A stretch of 5,865 nt of DNA. Source: Candidatus Bathyarchaeota archaeon (lineage in GTDB: Archaea; Thermoproteota; Bathyarchaeia; 40CM-2-53-6; FEN-987). Below the pieces are notes generated by a model, which was not told the origin of the DNA, ran no database searches, and saw only the letters and a list, made by a program, of their open reading frames with translations. Within the stretch, counting starts at the first letter, position 1. Each line of letters opens with the position of its first letter. Of the stretch, positions 5,527 through 5,865 are shown piece after piece. Location: NCBI GenBank assembly GCA_003152955.1, contig PMBQ01000185.1:2162-8026 (forward strand), given 5' to 3'. The translations under genes were made by a program, and so were the position numbers.

Positions 5527-5865
5527 CTATGACGGGCCTACCCCTTTTTCCGCCGCGCGTCGTCCTGCATCTGTGATTGACCATCGCGCACCTTTTCGAT
5601 CTTGGATCCAGCCCTCCTCCTTAAGGTGCTTGCGTGCCCAGCGAATGGCCACTTTCCAACGCTCGGTTCCACGAGCCAACATGGCTCTGTCGCCAGGTTG
5701 GAACGTCGATTCCATGACGCTTTCGACAGCAGGCTCGATTTGTGACAGGGTCGCTTCCCCACCGCATTGATTCAACGCCTTAAGGATCGGTTGGTAGAAA
5801 GCCCAGAGTGGCGTTACTGGTTTCTTCTGACGGACTTGCCCACCGGACGTTAACTGTCGCCATCG
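5527..5865 (-). CDS. Mrr N-terminal-type winged-helix protein, 5' end outside the window
   Basis: The frame is open from the right edge of the window to a TAG at 5527-5529, giving at least 112 residues of the C-terminal part. It reads like the winged-helix domain found at the N-terminus of Mrr restriction enzymes and in small stand-alone proteins. A first helix follows VTPLWAFYQPILKAL, then a Gly-Gly turn (QCGGEATLSQI) and a second helix. The WKVAIRWARKHLKEEGWI segment is the signature long helix, and a final wing reads RKGARWSITDAGRRAA. Such domains bind DNA and in Mrr-like systems help recognise modified DNA. The only in-frame alternative start inside the window, TTG at 5773-5775, would cut into the domain, so the real start lies beyond 5865. 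No nuclease domain follows, because the protein ends about ten residues after the wing. The gap to the DUF2779 gene is 188 bp on the same strand, so shared transcription is possible but not shown. Confidence 0.75.
   Translation of the reverse strand, partial: RWRQLTSGGQVRQKKPVTPLWAFYQPILKALNQCGGEATLSQIEPAVESVMESTFQPGDRAMLARGTERWKVAIRWARKHLKEEGWIQDRKGARWSITDAGRRAAEKGVGPS

Overview
This is bacterial DNA of roughly balanced base composition. Shine-Dalgarno-type start sites, GTG starts, a secretory signal peptide and a bacterial tRNA-Val sequence support that. The phylum cannot be fixed from this window. A free-living soil or environmental lineage such as Acidobacteriota would fit, but that is a guess. 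Two long stretches carry no recognisable gene, so the window looks like an accessory, low-coding-density region rather than core genome.

Left part (1-2291): about 1.1 kb without a convincing gene, holding a pair of REP-like palindromes (501-525 and 563-585) and a tandem 10-bp repeat (927-947). Then follows a plus-strand gene for a secreted trypsin-fold serine protease (1164-2291), with a candidate promoter at 1021-1049 and a good ribosome binding site before a GTG start.

Middle part (2292-3182): about 0.6 kb without a gene, containing three inverted repeats. Next comes a minus-strand tRNA-Val(TAC) whose 3' two thirds are canonical and whose first ten positions carry three broken pairs. The small gap to 3182 has no gene. 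The tRNA may be a decayed gene or the tRNA-derived attachment site of an integrated element.

Right part (3183-5865): a minus-strand block read right to left. A winged-helix protein of the Mrr N-terminal type (5' end outside the window) comes first. A 188-bp gap with a duplicated TTAGCACTC motif follows. Then come a two-nuclease DUF2779 protein (Cas4/RecB-like PD-(D/E)XK domain with a probable Fe-S cluster, fused to a DEDDy exonuclease domain) and a translationally coupled 228-residue protein that may itself be a divergent PD-(D/E)XK enzyme.

The most interesting hypothesis is that the right-hand block is a small, undescribed nucleic-acid-targeting (possibly defence) module placed next to a tRNA-derived boundary. 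The coupling of the two minus-strand genes is visible in the sequence. The defence role and any link to the winged-helix protein are inference.
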